8,629 nucleotides of DNA from CAYJXJ01 sp964374095 (GTDB taxonomy: Bacteria; Elusimicrobiota; Elusimicrobia; UBA1565; UBA9628). Shown here one piece after another: positions 1 through 6,627 of this stretch. The notes beneath the pieces were generated by a model that was not told where the DNA came from, made no database searches, and was given only the letters and a program-made list of their open reading frames with translations. A program made the translations under genes and the position numbers. The stretch is taken from positions 1 to 8,629 of the forward strand of contig CAYJXJ010000190.1 in the NCBI GenBank assembly GCA_964374095.1, given 5' to 3'. Position 1 is the first letter of the stretch. Every line of letters starts with the position of its first letter.

Positions 1-104
1 CGGCCCTCCCCAAGCCCCATCCCACCTAGGCTCCCGGACGCTTGGGGAAGTACTGTGAGAGTGCCAGCTTTGGGCGTGGGGGGGTGTGGGGGGGCGGCGG
101 GGGC
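1..104. other. Window edge without a gene
   Basis: No coding region is supported here. The stretch lies downstream of the minus-strand GYF/coiled-coil gene. It holds G-rich runs at about 77-103 and an inverted repeat with 9-bp arms (TCCCCAAGC at 7-15, GCTTGGGGA at 40-48) around a 24-base spacer. The arms could form a stem in the 3' end of the transcript, but the loop is long and no U-tract follows, so I do not call it an intrinsic terminator. Confidence 0.5.
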
Positions 105-1133
105 TTAGTGCGGGGTGGAGAGCGAGAAGTACTTCTTGAGGAACTTGACCAGCGCGCTCTGGGCCTGCGGGCTCTCGGGCGCGGGCGGCGGCTCCATGGG
201 CGTGGGCGCGGCGGGGGGCTCGTCGAGAGTGAAGCGGGGGTCGTTGGGAGCGGCGGCCGGCGCGGGGGCCGCGGCCGGCGCGGGGGCCGCGGCCGGCGCG
301 GGATGCGGGGTCGCGGCCTGCGCTTCCGATGCTTGGAGGCGCGGTGGGACGGCCGAGACGGACGGGGCGGGGGGCGCGGCCGGGGCGCTCTCCGCGGGCA
401 CGACGACCCGTCCCATCTCCTCCTCGAAGCGCCGCAAGACCGCCATGGCTTTGGCCAAGCCGACTTCCTTTTCGGTGAGGTCCTTGTTGAGCTTCTCGAC
501 GAGGCGGTTGCGAATGGTCAAGTCGTGGGCGGTCTCGCTGAAACGGCGCTTGATGTTGTCAAGCTCGGTCTTGGTCGTCTCGTAGCGGATGCGGGTGTCG
601 GATAGGGAGTCGTTGCCGGCTTTGAGCGCGGCCGAAAGCGCCTTGATCTCGGTCTCGGCGCGCCGGAGGCTCTCCTCCAAGGCCGGGATGAGGGCCTCGC
701 GGTTTTCGAGAGAGGCGGTTTTCTCGTGGGCCTGCCGAAGCTGTTCCTTCAGCTCGACGAGTTGGCGCTGCAGCGACAAAACCAGGGCGTGCTCCTCGCG
801 GCGGTTCCCGAGCTCCTTCATGAGCTCGGAGACATGGCGGAAGAGTTTGTGGCTGGAGTTGTCGAGAAGGCGTTCGAAGTCGACCGGGGGCTCGGCCGAA
901 GGCGGCAGGGGCGCCGGGGCCGCGGGCGCCGGCGCGTCCCGCTCCCGGGCGTCTTTGGCCAGGAGCGCCTCGGCGAGCTCCGGGAATTCGCCCGCGTGGC
1001 GCCAGTTCTTCTCGAGGATTTCGCCCTCGGCGGGACAGACCAAGGTGGTGTCGGCGAACCGGGGCATGGCGGCGAGCTCCGCGGCCGTGAAGCTCCCCGG
1101 CACCTCGTTGTCGAGGTAGACCCAATAGCGCAT
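105..1133 (-). CDS. GYF_2-like domain, coiled-coil and Pro/Ala linker protein (342 aa)
   Basis: Residues 1-53 (start MRYWVYLDNEVPGSF, then TLVCPAEGE and W44) look like a GYF_2-type domain: an aromatic-rich beta start, a PGSF turn, an 'xxTLVCP' strand and a conserved Trp before 'AGEFPEL'. Residues 66-84 are a Pro/Ala linker. Residues 86-240 are highly charged and heptad-like (LQRQLVELKEQL, LVEKLNKDLTEKE), a long coiled coil. Residues 245-325 are a low-complexity Pro/Ala tail with PAPAAA repeats, and the protein ends in a short amphipathic segment (LVKFLKKYFSL). There is no signal peptide or membrane segment, so a cytoplasmic scaffold or adaptor is likely; GYF-type domains elsewhere bind proline-rich peptides. 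The function is not recognised. The ATG has almost no Shine-Dalgarno sequence but lies 9 bases downstream of a good -10 box, so the mRNA may be leaderless. It is separated from the operon to its right by 370 bp. Confidence 0.85.
   Translation of the reverse strand: MRYWVYLDNEVPGSFTAAELAAMPRFADTTLVCPAEGEILEKNWRHAGEFPELAEALLAKDARERDAPAPAAPAPLPPSAEPPVDFERLLDNSSHKLFRHVSELMKELGNRREEHALVLSLQRQLVELKEQLRQAHEKTASLENREALIPALEESLRRAETEIKALSAALKAGNDSLSDTRIRYETTKTELDNIKRRFSETAHDLTIRNRLVEKLNKDLTEKEVGLAKAMAVLRRFEEEMGRVVVPAESAPAAPPAPSVSAVPPRLQASEAQAATPHPAPAAAPAPAAAPAPAAAPNDPRFTLDEPPAAPTPMEPPPAPESPQAQSALVKFLKKYFSLSTPH
253..302. repeat. 18-bp tandem repeat, about 2.8 copies, inside the coiled-coil protein gene
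   Basis: The unit GCGGCCGGCGCGGGGGCC occurs at 253-270 and 271-288, then as a 14-base partial copy at 289-302. On the minus strand it encodes a repeated PAPAAA-type hexapeptide (about residues 278-296) in the Pro/Ala linker. The perfect copies suggest recent slippage expansion, so copy number may vary between strains. Confidence 0.9.
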
Positions 1134-1503
1134 AGACTCTAAAGCATAGCCCGCCCCCGTTACAATTTCAAGGCCTGCGCGGGCCTCGGCTTGAATTCGC
1201 GGGCCGCCGGGGCCATCCTTATATAGGGCTCATGTTGATGCCCCCCGCCGTAAGCGTCCCAGGGGGGCGGTGAGTCGCCCGCGTTGTTTAGTCGGGTTGC
1301 CCCTTGCGGCCATCGCCCGCGGTTCTCGCAAACCACCTCCACCGCTGGAGGTGAGCACCGGTGAGATACCGCCGCCAGAATTTGATTTCCCAGTGACCTA
1401 TCGTCCACCCCCTGACTCCCCCGGGTAATTCTGTCTTGCGCCTTATATGGAGACAATGGCTCCGCCCTCCGTGCCGAGTGAAGCGGGCTTCCGGCGCGCC
1501 GCC
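1134..1503. other. Intergenic region of 370 bp with several hairpins; possible structured RNA or 3' UTR
   Basis: No protein gene is supported. Visible structure includes a perfect 8-bp stem with a 4-base loop (CACCTCCA 1334-1341 / TGGAGGTG 1346-1353), a 7-bp GC stem (GCCCCCC 1240-1246 / GGGGGGC 1262-1268), a 7-bp stem CAGAATT 1376-1382 / AATTCTG 1427-1433, and the small palindrome CACCGGTG at 1356-1363. The octamer CCTTATAT occurs at both 1217-1224 and 1441-1448, bracketing most of this structure. None of the RNA families I know (tmRNA, RNase P, SRP, 6S, common riboswitches) fits. No U-tract terminator was found. Strand is uncertain; minus would match the neighbouring genes. Confidence 0.4.
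1143..1171 (-). promoter_or_regulatory. Predicted sigma70-type promoter, probably leaderless
   Basis: On the minus strand, TTGAAA (1171-1166) and TATGCT (1148-1143) are separated by exactly 17 bases. The -35 box matches the TTGACA consensus at 5 of 6 positions and the -10 box matches at 4 of 6, including the key TA...T. The -10 box ends 9 bases before the ATG at 1133, so transcription should begin within about 3 bases of the start codon or at it. This agrees with the lack of a clear ribosome binding site. Confidence 0.5.
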
Positions 1504-2929
1504 CTAATTGGCGGTCCCGGCTTTGGCGGGGAGCCGCGGCCGGGTCCAGGGCTCGGCGCGCGAGAGCGCCCGCAGGTAGGAGCGGACCGTGTCGATGTCG
1601 CAGGGAGCGCCGAGGCACTCGCGGGACAGGGCGTGGCTGCCGGCGAAGTCCGGGCCGGCCAGCGCGGCCTCGTAATCGGCTTTGGCCTTGACCCGCTGGG
1701 ACAGCATGTCATGGGAAATTCCCCGGTACAGGAGCAGGAGGGTACGCGATTCAGGGGGGTCAAGGTCGGCGTCCGCGCCCTTCTCCAAGGCGTAGCGGAA
1801 CCAGGGCAGGGCCCGTTCGATGTCTCCGCGAGCGAGGCACTTTTCCCCCGTCAGCCCGCACACGAGGCTCAAGAGTTTGCGTTGGAAGCCCGCCGGATCG
1901 CTTTGGTACGCGGCGAGTATGTTGCGGATCTCCTTGAGCGAGCCCCCCCAGTCGCCGAGCCGGTAGCGGATCACCCCGCTCAGGAATTGAAAATAGACGC
2001 TCTCGGGATACTGGGCCCTCAGCTCCTCGATGATGGCCAGGGCGCGGGCGTAGTCGTGCTGGTCGGTGAAGTAGATCGTGGAGAGGAATTGCGCCGCCTG
2101 GCGCGAGGCATGCCGCCCCTTTTCCATGGCGCTGCGGATCCGGGCCAGGCCCCGCTTCTCGCTGCCCGAGACGCCGCAGAGCAGGGCCATGGACCTCAGG
2201 ATGACCGGCAGCCGGCCGACCTGGTAGTCGAACACCCCGAGACCGAGGTTGGCGTCGTGGTACTCGGGATCCAGCTTGAGGCATTTTTTGAGGTGCTTGA
2301 CCGCCTTCTTACCCTCCAGGCAGGCGTCCATCCAGTGCCCGCGCAGGGAACTCCACATTCCCTTGGTTCCCAGGGCCATGCCGGTCACGAAGTGCCCATC
2401 GATCCGCACGGCCTCATCCTTGCTCTTGGTCCACGGCTCGGCCTTGCGGATAGCGAACTCGATGTCCTGCTCGAAGAGGCCCTGGAGGGTCGGCGTCCCC
2501 TTGAAGAGCCCGTATTCCGCCGCGGCCTGCCACCAGATCCCGCCGGATTCGAAGAGATAGCCCAGCGGGTTGTCCGGTTCGGCTTCAATGAGCGACCGGA
2601 AGCTTTGCCGCGACCGCTCGTAGTCGAGAGAATACAAGTGGCGCAGGCCGTCTTGGAGGGCCTGCTCCGCGGCGGGGGGGGGGGCGGGGGCCCCCCCCCG
2701 GGGCCCCCCCCCCCCCGAAACAACGAGGCGGCTGGGGGGGGGGGGGGTGGCCCGCGCACCCCAGCCAAAAAAACTGANNNNNNNNNNCGAGAGAATACAA
2801 GTGGCGCAGGCCGTCTTGGAGGGCCTGCTCCGCGGCGGGGGTCATTCCGGCCCCGGCCGGAAAGACCCCCGCCGCAATGATCAGCAGGAGGCTGAGCGTT
2901 GCGCGGTGATTCCGCCGCTCAGAGTCCAT
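1504..2929 (-). CDS. Exported helical-repeat (Iml2/TPR-like) protein, interrupted by an assembly scar
   Basis: The ATG at 2929 (MDSERRNHRATLSLLLIIAA) starts a signal peptide and overlaps the end of the upstream TPR gene by 11 bases; a GGGGA sequence lies about 9 bases before it. The frame is broken at 2778-2787 by Ns and nearby junk. A 54-bp exact repeat (2625-2678 and 2788-2841) flanks the break, and removing 163 bp (one copy plus junk) gives one open frame of 420 codons. In that reconstruction, residues 44-61 are a TPR-like helix pair (LYSLDYERSRQSF), and residues 166-220 carry the LDPEYHDANLGLGVFDYQ...LPV pattern with a later 'RSAMEKG', typical of bacterial Iml2-like TPR proteins. Further helical pairs at 235-275 and 305-330 (GDIERALPWFRYALEKG) follow. 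Substrate and partners are unknown; a periplasmic or envelope location is inferred. It is the last gene of the run. Confidence 0.8.
2625..2841. other. Scaffolding scar: 54-bp duplicated contig ends, homopolymer junk and 10 Ns
   Basis: Bases 2625-2678 and 2788-2841 are identical (offset 163). Between them lie G and C runs of up to about 13 bases (2674-2748), then a short A-run, then Ns at 2778-2787. The two copies are the overlapping ends of two contigs that were not merged; the G/C runs look like read-end noise. The interpretation is supported because collapsing the duplication joins HLYSL to DYERS and yields a 1263-bp frame divisible by three. No biological insertion needs to be assumed. Confidence 0.9.
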
Positions 2930-3935
2930 ATATCCGTTCCCCTGGATCGGAGTTCGGCGCGGGGCGCCTTCTTTTCCGTTTCTTTGGTTTAACCGCCGCC
3001 GGCTCCTTGGGAGCCGGCGGCGTCGGCTTGACCTCCGTCTTTCGTGACAGGGACTCGGCCCGGGCGCAGGCCTCGCGGACCTCGAAGCCGCAGGCCTGCC
3101 GGTAGTCGGCGATCGCCTCGGCCCTGCGGCCCAGTCCCTCGAAGACATCGCCCCGGTCGAAGTAGGAAGCGCCGAGCTCCTCGCGCAGTTCCAGCAGTTC
3201 CAGCCTTCGTCCCGCGGAGCGCTGCAGTTCGAGCAGGGACTCCTCCTGAAGCGAGATTCCGCGGCCGAAGGCCTCCAGAGCCTTCGCCGGCTCGAGGCGC
3301 CCCTTGAAGGCGCGGCCGCGCTGCGTCCAGACGCCTCCCTCCGTCCCCCCGGAGAGCTTCTCGGCGTGGTCGAGCCAGCGTTCGCTGGCGGCCCAATCCT
3401 GCTGGGCGGCCTTCACGCGGGCCAGCGCCAGGGGCGGGCGAAAGTCCTCCGGCGACAAACCCTTGGCCCGCTCGTAGTGCCGGAGCCCCTCGGAAGGCTT
3501 GCCCCCCCGCTCGCGAACCTCCCCGAGGCGCAGCCGGCCTTCACCGTCCTCGGGCTTCATGGACGCGTACTCCCGGAGATCCCGCTCGGCCGGCGTCAAG
3601 CGTCCGAGTCGAAGGCGCAGGCGTCCCCGCAGCAGATAGGCGCGGGCGTTGCCGGGGTCCAATTCGAGCGCTTTCGTGAGGTCCGCTTCGGCCTGCGGGA
3701 ACTCCGCCAGGAAAAGGAGCGTCTCCCCGCGCCGGAAATGGCAGTGGGCCAGGAGGCTCGACCTGTTGCCCGTGCGCCAGGCGCGGATGGCGCGCGAGTA
3801 GTATTCGACCCGCTCCGCGGGCTCGGAGCGCGCGTCGGCGCGGTGGAGGTTCTCCAGAAACTCGTCGGCGAGCGCCCCGGTGGGGAGGATCAGCGCCAGC
3901 CAGGCCAGGGCCGGGAGCGCCCGTCCCCTCCTCAT
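2919..3935 (-). CDS. Exported TPR protein with Lys/Arg-rich C-terminal tail (338 aa)
   Basis: The start at 3935 overlaps the LOG gene stop in an ATGA and begins MRRGRALPALAWLALILPTGALA-DEF, a signal peptide with a likely SPase I site after A23 and no lipobox Cys. Degenerate TPR units follow: about 62-95 (FRRGETLLFL...AEADLTKALELDPGN), 97-128, 132-164 (GLRHYERAKGLSPED), 166-196, 200-232 and 254-285 (YFDRGDVFEGLGRRAEAIADYRQA). Residues 300-338 are Pro/Lys-rich with KPKKRKRRR, a basic unstructured tail that could contact peptidoglycan, nucleic acid or acidic lipids. TPR proteins act as binding scaffolds; no enzymatic motif is seen. Tight coupling to the LOG gene and to a second exported repeat protein suggests that they work in one envelope process, but the partner is not known. 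Confidence 0.88.
   Translation of the reverse strand: MRRGRALPALAWLALILPTGALADEFLENLHRADARSEPAERVEYYSRAIRAWRTGNRSSLLAHCHFRRGETLLFLAEFPQAEADLTKALELDPGNARAYLLRGRLRLRLGRLTPAERDLREYASMKPEDGEGRLRLGEVRERGGKPSEGLRHYERAKGLSPEDFRPPLALARVKAAQQDWAASERWLDHAEKLSGGTEGGVWTQRGRAFKGRLEPAKALEAFGRGISLQEESLLELQRSAGRRLELLELREELGASYFDRGDVFEGLGRRAEAIADYRQACGFEVREACARAESLSRKTEVKPTPPAPKEPAAVKPKKRKRRRPAPNSDPGERIYGL
2995..3021. repeat. Perfect 12-bp inverted repeat with 3-base loop
   Basis: GCCGCCGGCTCC (2995-3006) and GGAGCCGGCGGC (3010-3021) pair perfectly around TTG. It lies in the Pro/Ala codons near the 3' end of the first TPR gene (around residues 306-314), about 65 bases before the next start codon. In the mRNA it would form a very stable hairpin without a following U-tract, so it is not a standard terminator. 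It could slow ribosomes or protect mRNA ends, or may only reflect GC-rich Pro/Ala codons. Confidence 0.7.
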
Positions 3936-4813
3936 ACATGCGGCTCCCCCGACGGCCTGTGCGTCCAATGGCGCCCGATGTGGGCCCAAGCCTCCTCGGC
4001 GGTCTCCACGATCTTGAAGAGTTGGAGGTCCTCGGGGGCGATCATTCCCTGCTCGGCGAGGAAGTCGAAATCGAGGACGCGCTGCCAAAAGCGCTTGCCG
4101 ACCAGCACGATAGGCAGCGCCCTCTTCTTTCCCGTTTGGACAAGCGTGAGCGTCTCGAAGAGTTCATCGAGCGTGCCGAATCCTCCCGGGAACGCCACGA
4201 GCGCCTTCGCGCGCATCATAAAGTGCATTTTTCGTAGAGAAAAATAGTGGAAGCAGAAGGCCAGCGACGGCGTGACGTAGGGGTTGGGGTCCTGCTCGTG
4301 GGGGAGGGTGATGTTGAGGCCGATGCTCTTGGCCCCGGCGTCGTCGGCGCCGCGATTGGCGGCCTCCATGATGCCGGGGCCGCCTCCGGTGACGATCACG
4401 AATTCCAGATTGCGGTCCCCCTTCTGGGCCTCGGAGACGAGGCGCCCGAAGCGTCTGGCCTCGTCGTAGTAGCGGGACAGCTCGAGGCCGGCTTTGGCGG
4501 CGTCCCACCCCCGCCGCAAGGCGGGGTCCGCGGGGTTCGTCGATAGTTTGGCGCGCGCCTTATCGACCCGGGCCCGCGCCTCTTGGGGGGAGAGGATCCG
4601 CGCTGAGCCGAACACCACGATGGTCGACCGGATGCGGTGTTCCCGGAGGATGATCTCGGGTTTGAGGAGCTCCAACTGCAGGCGCACCGGGCGCAGTTCC
4701 TTGAGGCTCATGAAGCGCATGTCCTCGTAGGCCTTGGAGTAGGTCCCGGCGGATTTGACCTTGCCGATGGCCGCGGCGCGCTTCTCGGGGGTCAGGTCGT
4801 TTTCTTGGCTCAT
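3932..4813 (-). CDS. LOG-family / TIGR00730 Rossmann-fold protein (293 aa)
   Basis: Both hallmark motifs of the LOG (lysine-decarboxylase-like) family are present: GGGPGIME at 143-150 and PGGFGTLDE at 209-217. In characterised members these form the nucleotide-monophosphate pocket and active site for cleaving the N-glycosidic bond to release a base and ribose 5-phosphate (cytokinin-riboside-monophosphate or AMP/IMP phosphoribohydrolase). Upstream, TIVVFGSARI (64-73) is the first Rossmann strand and loop. Residues 1-60 form a charged N-terminal extension, so this is the longer LOG type rather than the roughly 190-aa form. There is no signal peptide, so it is cytoplasmic. The start at 4813 overlaps the stop of a 16-codon mini-ORF (ATGA), with AGGA 8 bases upstream; the stop overlaps the next TPR gene (ATGA). 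The exact substrate is unknown. The old label 'lysine decarboxylase' should not be used. Confidence 0.93.
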   Translation of the reverse strand: MSQENDLTPEKRAAAIGKVKSAGTYSKAYEDMRFMSLKELRPVRLQLELLKPEIILREHRIRSTIVVFGSARILSPQEARARVDKARAKLSTNPADPALRRGWDAAKAGLELSRYYDEARRFGRLVSEAQKGDRNLEFVIVTGGGPGIMEAANRGADDAGAKSIGLNITLPHEQDPNPYVTPSLAFCFHYFSLRKMHFMMRAKALVAFPGGFGTLDELFETLTLVQTGKKRALPIVLVGKRFWQRVLDFDFLAEQGMIAPEDLQLFKIVETAEEAWAHIGRHWTHRPSGEPHV

Positions 4814-4860
4814 GGTTCTGTTCCTGTATCCTTCGGAATCGAACCATTTCCTTCGGTCAT
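4810..4860 (-). CDS. 16-codon mini-ORF bridging dctM and the LOG gene
   Basis: The frame encodes MTEGNGSIPKDTGTEP. Its ATG overlaps the dctM stop (ATGA at 4860-4857) and its TGA overlaps the LOG start (ATGA at 4813-4810). It is too short to judge as a gene on its own. However, a second mini-ORF directly before tatT starts MTEGHG, ends PKDIDRKP, and has the same CCATGA exit. Codon third positions are A/T-rich, unlike the neighbouring genes, so it may be a translational-coupling leader or a duplicated intergenic element rather than a functional peptide. It contains AAGGA- and AGGA-type sequences that would serve the LOG start. Confidence 0.45.
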   Translation of the reverse strand: MTEGNGSIPKDTGTEP

Positions 4861-6119
4861 GGCAGCTTGAGGACGCGGGGCAGCCACAGGCTCAGGGACG
4901 GCATGTAGGTCACCAGGGCCAGGGCTCCTAGGAGGATGGTCCAGAAGGGCAGGGTGGCCCCGTAGAGCAGGGGGAGGGGCTTCTCGAAGCGGCGGCTGGA
5001 GAGAAAGAGGTTGAGCCCCAGAGGCGGGGTCATGTAGCCGATCTCGAGGTTGAGCAGGAAGAGGGTCCCCAGGTGGATCGGGTCGATGTTGTACTTGGCC
5101 GCCACGGGAACGATGATGGGAACCACGATCACGATCGCCGAGAAGATCTCGATCATGTTGACGACCAGCAGGAAGGCGTTGAGCAGGAGCAGGAACTGCC
5201 ATGGCTCCGAGAACCGGGAGTTGATGAAAGCGAAAAGCCGGCCCGGGGCGTCGGTATCGATGAAGTGATTGGTCAGCCCCATGGCGCAGCCCAGCACGAT
5301 CAGGATCGCCCCCACGAGCACCTGGCTGCGCACGATGACCCCGGGCAAGGCGCTCAGGGGGATGTCCTTGTAGACGAAGACCTCGACGACAGCGACGTAA
5401 ACGGACATGATGGCCGCGGCTTCGGCGGCGGTGAAGAAACCCGCGTAGATTCCCCCGACGATGAGCACGGGGAGGGGGATCTCCCACGCCGCGGCACGGG
5501 CGGCTTTCGCCAGGGCCCCGGCATCGAAAGGGATGGTAGCGACCTTATGCCGCTTGGCCATCAGCACGGCGTAAGCCCCGAGTATGAGGATGAGGAGGAG
5601 GCCGGGCAGGGCCGCGGCCGCGAAGAGCTTGTCGATGGAGACCTTGCCGACCAGGGCGTAGAGGATGATGGGCAGGCTCGGCGGGAAAAGAAGCCCGAGG
5701 CTTCCGGTCGTGGTGATCAGCCCGAGGGCGAAGCGCTCGGGGTAGCCCTGCTTGAGCAGGAGGGGAAAGATCAGGCCGCCCAGCGCGACGATGGTCACGC
5801 CCGACGCTCCCGTGAAGGCGGTAAAGAGCGCGCAGGCGACCAACCCCGCGATCGCGACCCCCCCCGGCAGCCAGCCGAAAAGGGCTTCGGCCAGGGCCAG
5901 CAGGCGCTGGGGGGCCTTTGATTCCGCCAGGATATATCCCGCGAAGGTGAAGAGCGGCACCGCGATCAGGGCCGGCAGGCTCGCCAGGCGCAGCATTTCG
6001 GCCACGAAGGCTTCCAGCTGCGTGCCTTCCGCGGACATGAGGCGCAGTCCGAGCCCCCCCATGATCGCGTAGAGGGGCGCGCCGATGGCCGAGAGGGCCA
6101 GTACCGCCAGGAGGGTCAC
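4857..6119 (-). CDS. dctM: TRAP transporter large permease DctM (420 aa)
   Basis: This is the large membrane subunit that carries the cation-coupled transport path of TRAP transporters. Length matches the family (about 425 aa). Hydrophobic segments run throughout, and family motifs are clear: GLVACALFTAFTGASGVTIV (about 92-111), the discontinuous-helix motif GSLGLLFPPSLPIILY (about 139-154), and the second-half equivalent LEIGYMTPPLGLNLF (about 348-362). These two PP-containing motifs belong to the two elevator half-repeats. The start is GTG at 6119, with AGGAG 4 bases upstream, and it overlaps the dctQ stop as GTGA; no nearby ATG fits better. The stop overlaps the 16-codon mini-ORF as ATGA. 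It works with DctQ in the inner membrane, fed by the periplasmic DctP. Confidence 0.96.
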   Translation of the reverse strand: MTLLAVLALSAIGAPLYAIMGGLGLRLMSAEGTQLEAFVAEMLRLASLPALIAVPLFTFAGYILAESKAPQRLLALAEALFGWLPGGVAIAGLVACALFTAFTGASGVTIVALGGLIFPLLLKQGYPERFALGLITTTGSLGLLFPPSLPIILYALVGKVSIDKLFAAAALPGLLLILILGAYAVLMAKRHKVATIPFDAGALAKAARAAAWEIPLPVLIVGGIYAGFFTAAEAAAIMSVYVAVVEVFVYKDIPLSALPGVIVRSQVLVGAILIVLGCAMGLTNHFIDTDAPGRLFAFINSRFSEPWQFLLLLNAFLLVVNMIEIFSAIVIVVPIIVPVAAKYNIDPIHLGTLFLLNLEIGYMTPPLGLNLFLSSRRFEKPLPLLYGATLPFWTILLGALALVTYMPSLSLWLPRVLKLP

Positions 6120-6616
6120 GGTTCTCCTGCTTGGGCCCCGGGGATCGAGAGCCCCAGCCGCAGGAGGATATGAACCGCCAGGAGGGCGAAGCCCCCCGGA
6201 TAGACGAGGGAATACGACCACGTGGGGACCGCGATGCCTCCGACATGGAAGAGGACCTCGCCGGTCTCGCGCATGAGGACGCAGAAGGACCACGAGGCCG
6301 CGGCCAGCCAGCAGGTGAGTGCCAGGGCGCTTAGGCCCGCGAGGGCGTGCACCGCGGCGCGGGCCCGTCCTTTGAGCGACTCGGCGAAAGTGTCCAGCGC
6401 GAAATGTTTGCCCTCCGCGGTGGCGACGGCGGCCCCGAGAAACCCGGCCCAAATGACCATATGCCGCGCCAAGGTGTCGCCCCAAAGCAAGCCTTTCCCG
6501 AACATTCTCAGAATGACCTGGGCGAAGGACAAGGACACCATCCCGGTGACAAGGACGACGAGCGCGGCCCTTTCGACCCAGCCCAGCGCGCGTTCGAGGA
6601 GGCGCAATGCCTGCAT
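6116..6616 (-). CDS. dctQ: TRAP transporter small permease DctQ (166 aa)
   Basis: This is the four-helix small membrane subunit that joins DctM and supports DctP docking. Hydrophobic segments lie at about 17-36, 51-67, 89-112 and 133-154. The family pattern is seen at 33-75: QVILRMFGKGLLWGDTLAR followed by an IWAGFLGAA helix and a KHFALDTF loop. The ATG at 6616 lies 11 bases after the dctP stop; the only SD-like sequence (AAGAAGG) is farther than usual, so translation probably depends on ribosomes arriving from dctP. The frame extends much farther upstream as an antisense-like shadow over dctP, but that extension has no DctQ similarity. The C-terminus overlaps dctM by 4 bases. Confidence 0.94.
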   Translation of the reverse strand: MQALRLLERALGWVERAALVVLVTGMVSLSFAQVILRMFGKGLLWGDTLARHMVIWAGFLGAAVATAEGKHFALDTFAESLKGRARAAVHALAGLSALALTCWLAAASWSFCVLMRETGEVLFHVGGIAVPTWSYSLVYPGGFALLAVHILLRLGLSIPGAQAGEP

Positions 6617-6627
6617 GCGGGGGCGGG

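Noticed and set aside
1359..1370. CGGTGAGATACC, similar to a conserved 23S rRNA segment
   Set aside because: The flanking bases do not continue the rRNA sequence in either direction; a 12-base match is not enough.
1428..1439. Minus-strand GCAAGACAGAAT, similar to the conserved 3' part of RNase P RNA
   Set aside because: The upstream RNase P core would have to lie in the TPR coding region, and no GAGGAAAGTCC-type 5' motif is present.
2674..2748. Runs of G and C that could form G-quadruplexes
   Set aside because: They lie exactly between duplicated contig ends next to Ns and interrupt a gene that is intact without them, so they are most likely sequencing or assembly noise.
1447..2880. Long open frame on the plus strand opposite the second TPR gene
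   Set aside because: It is a mirror of the GC-rich minus-strand gene: its product has no recognisable domain, it runs through the assembly scar and Ns, and the opposite strand encodes a clear repeat protein with a signal peptide.
2919..2960. Junction between the two TPR genes as a third copy of the mini-ORF linker
   Set aside because: CCGAACTCC and GGGGAACGGATATATG only loosely resemble the CCGAAGGATA...CCATGAG ending; there is no MTEG start and the frame is the continuous tail of the first TPR gene.
4835..4845. Minus-strand GGTTCGATTCC, similar to a tRNA T-arm
   Set aside because: The adjoining bases do not extend the stem and there is no acceptor, D or anticodon arm around it; it lies inside the mini-ORF.
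5073..5921. Plus-strand open frame inside dctM
   Set aside because: The product is low-complexity (Asp/Glu/Gly/Arg-rich) and explained by the codon bias of the dctM gene on the other strand.
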